A stretch of DNA of 6,476 nucleotides from the NCBI GenBank assembly GCA_007125255.1, contig SLDM01000325.1, positions 1 through 6,476 of the forward strand, read 5' to 3'. The stretch's first letter is position 1, and every line of letters begins with the position of its first letter. The position numbers and the translations under genes were made by a program. The stretch is from Phycisphaerales bacterium (lineage in GTDB: Bacteria; Planctomycetota; Phycisphaerae; Phycisphaerales; SM1A02). Positions 6,023-6,476 of the stretch are shown piece by piece. The notes under the pieces were generated by a model. It did no database searches. It was not told the DNA's origin and saw only the letters and a program-made list of their open reading frames with translations.

Positions 6023-6136
6023 GACGCTTCGGGTGGGGTCGGGTTTCCGCCCGGTTGGGGGAGGGGGGGTGACGCCCCGGGCGCCGGCCGAGGGAGGGCG
6101 TCCCGGGAGCTGCCGGGAGAACATGCCGGAATGACT

Positions 6137-6164
6137 TTGCCTTTCGCGGGGTCTCCGCTAGTCT
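6137..6164 (+). promoter_or_regulatory. Weak candidate promoter for atoE
   Basis: TTGCCT (6137-6142) and TAGTCT (6159-6164) are separated by 16 bases. The -35 matches four of six and the -10 only three of six. The -10 context CTCCGCTAGTCT shares CTCCGCTA with the ald candidate -10. The start codon follows by only seven bases with no ribosome binding site, so a transcript from here would be nearly leaderless; the true promoter may lie further upstream. Confidence 0.25.
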
Positions 6165-6171
6165 CGGGCGC

Positions 6172-6476
6172 ATGATCAGCCGACTCGGGCTTGTGATCAG
6201 CCGCATTTTCCAGCGCACCGCCCCGGACCCGTTCGTGATTGCGATCGGGCTGACCGTCCTCACTTTTCTCCTCGCGCTCCTCTTCGGCCGGTTCGATCTC
6301 GCGGAAGACCAGAGCCGCGCGGGGGCGCTGATCGACGCCTGGGCCGATCCCTCCACCGGACTCTGGCGGTTTCTCGCCTTCGCCATGCAGATGTGCCTGA
6401 TCCTCGTGACGGGCCACGCGCTGGCGTCCACCCGGCCGGTGAGGCGATTGATCGACCGGCTGGCGGGGCTGCCGAA
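6172..6476 (+). CDS. atoE: Short-chain fatty acid transporter, AtoE family (N-terminal part)
   Basis: The first 101 residues of a membrane transporter, cut by the window edge. The family takes up short-chain fatty acids such as acetoacetate or butyrate across the inner membrane. Matching family marks in order: an N-terminal amphipathic stretch ending APDPF (residues 17-21), a first helix FVIAIGLTVLTFLLALLF (21-38), a short loop with DAW-AD (55-59), LWRFLAFAMQM (64-74), then VTGHALAS (79-86) and PVRRLID (89-95). These agree with E. coli AtoE as I remember it. The ATG at 6172 puts the PDPF motif at the usual distance from the N-terminus; a GTG at 6193 in the same context is an alternative. No ribosome binding site is evident. 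The ald group ends 643 bases upstream, so this is likely a separate transcription unit. Confidence 0.88.
   Translation, partial: MISRLGLVISRIFQRTAPDPFVIAIGLTVLTFLLALLFGRFDLAEDQSRAGALIDAWADPSTGLWRFLAFAMQMCLILVTGHALASTRPVRRLIDRLAGLP
6173..6203 (+). repeat. Ten-base direct repeat at the atoE start
   Basis: TGATCAGCCG occurs at 6173-6182 and 6194-6203, exactly 21 bases apart and in frame, so it encodes ISR twice (MISR...VISR). It places ATG and GTG start candidates in identical context. Coding repetition explains it; two helical turns of spacing would also suit a protein site, for which there is no other evidence. Confidence 0.5.

Larger units (their letters stand above)
5529..6171. other. Gene-poor stretch, possible decayed sequence
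   Basis: These 643 bases contain no gene I can support. Visible items: a 12-bp perfect palindrome AGCTGATCAGCT at 5772-5783; a short hairpin GCCGCC-AAGA-GGCGGC at 5738-5753 without a T-run; a strong hairpin at 5989-6022; G-runs at 6031-6069; and several short open frames on both strands. On the minus strand, a frame from 5715 to 5494 (about 73 residues) overlaps the KOW gene end, and another ends near 5799 after the phrase PPTPEVVFILGGGKLSHF. Neither has a ribosome binding site or a family I know. The mixed codon use would suit degraded coding sequence, but this is not shown. Confidence 0.5.

Noticed and set aside
5799..6431. A 210-residue minus-strand frame reaching into atoE
   Set aside because: Its upstream half is antisense to the clear AtoE sequence, and it crosses the hairpin and G-runs; only the last 50 residues look mildly protein-like.

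Overview
The window is high in G+C and looks like a chromosomal segment of a planctomycete, probably of the Phycisphaerae type. The main reason is a zinc ribbon of the form C-x2-CGYDLR-x7-CPECG in a small membrane protein, plus the tail of a second such protein at the left edge. This ribbon style is very common in that phylum. A secreted protein with a planctomycete-style C-terminal pattern agrees. No RNA gene, CRISPR array, transposase or integrase was seen.

Layout: 1-165 is the end of a zinc-ribbon protein, followed by a strong GC-rich hairpin (202-236). A small unknown basic protein (318-584, +) faces trxB (thioredoxin reductase, 1729-737, -). Upstream of trxB on the same strand lies a gene for a secreted protein of unknown function (3301-1844, -). 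A short divergent promoter region (3302-3472) separates it from ald (alanine dehydrogenase, 3473-4579, +). Two small membrane-protein genes follow ald closely: a three-helix zinc-ribbon protein (4605-5045) and a two-helix protein with a KOW-like domain (5121-5528). A gene-poor stretch (5529-6171) with a strong hairpin and G-rich runs precedes the N-terminal third or less of an AtoE-type short-chain fatty acid transporter (6172 to the window edge).

The most unusual thing is an 89-bp imperfect copy of the 3' end of ald (4486-4574) at 5008-5096, between the two small membrane-protein genes. The copies differ at 7 positions and 5 of these are silent in the ald frame, so the second copy looks like the relic of another, once functional ald rather than a recent local copy. 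It also supplies, in a different reading frame, the last residues and stop codon of the zinc-ribbon protein. A gene replacement or insertion that re-created an ald 3' end is the simplest reading.

Functionally, trxB (redox homeostasis), ald (alanine to pyruvate and ammonia) and atoE (short-chain fatty acid uptake) are ordinary metabolic genes with no evident shared pathway. I see no defence or mobile system in the usual sense.
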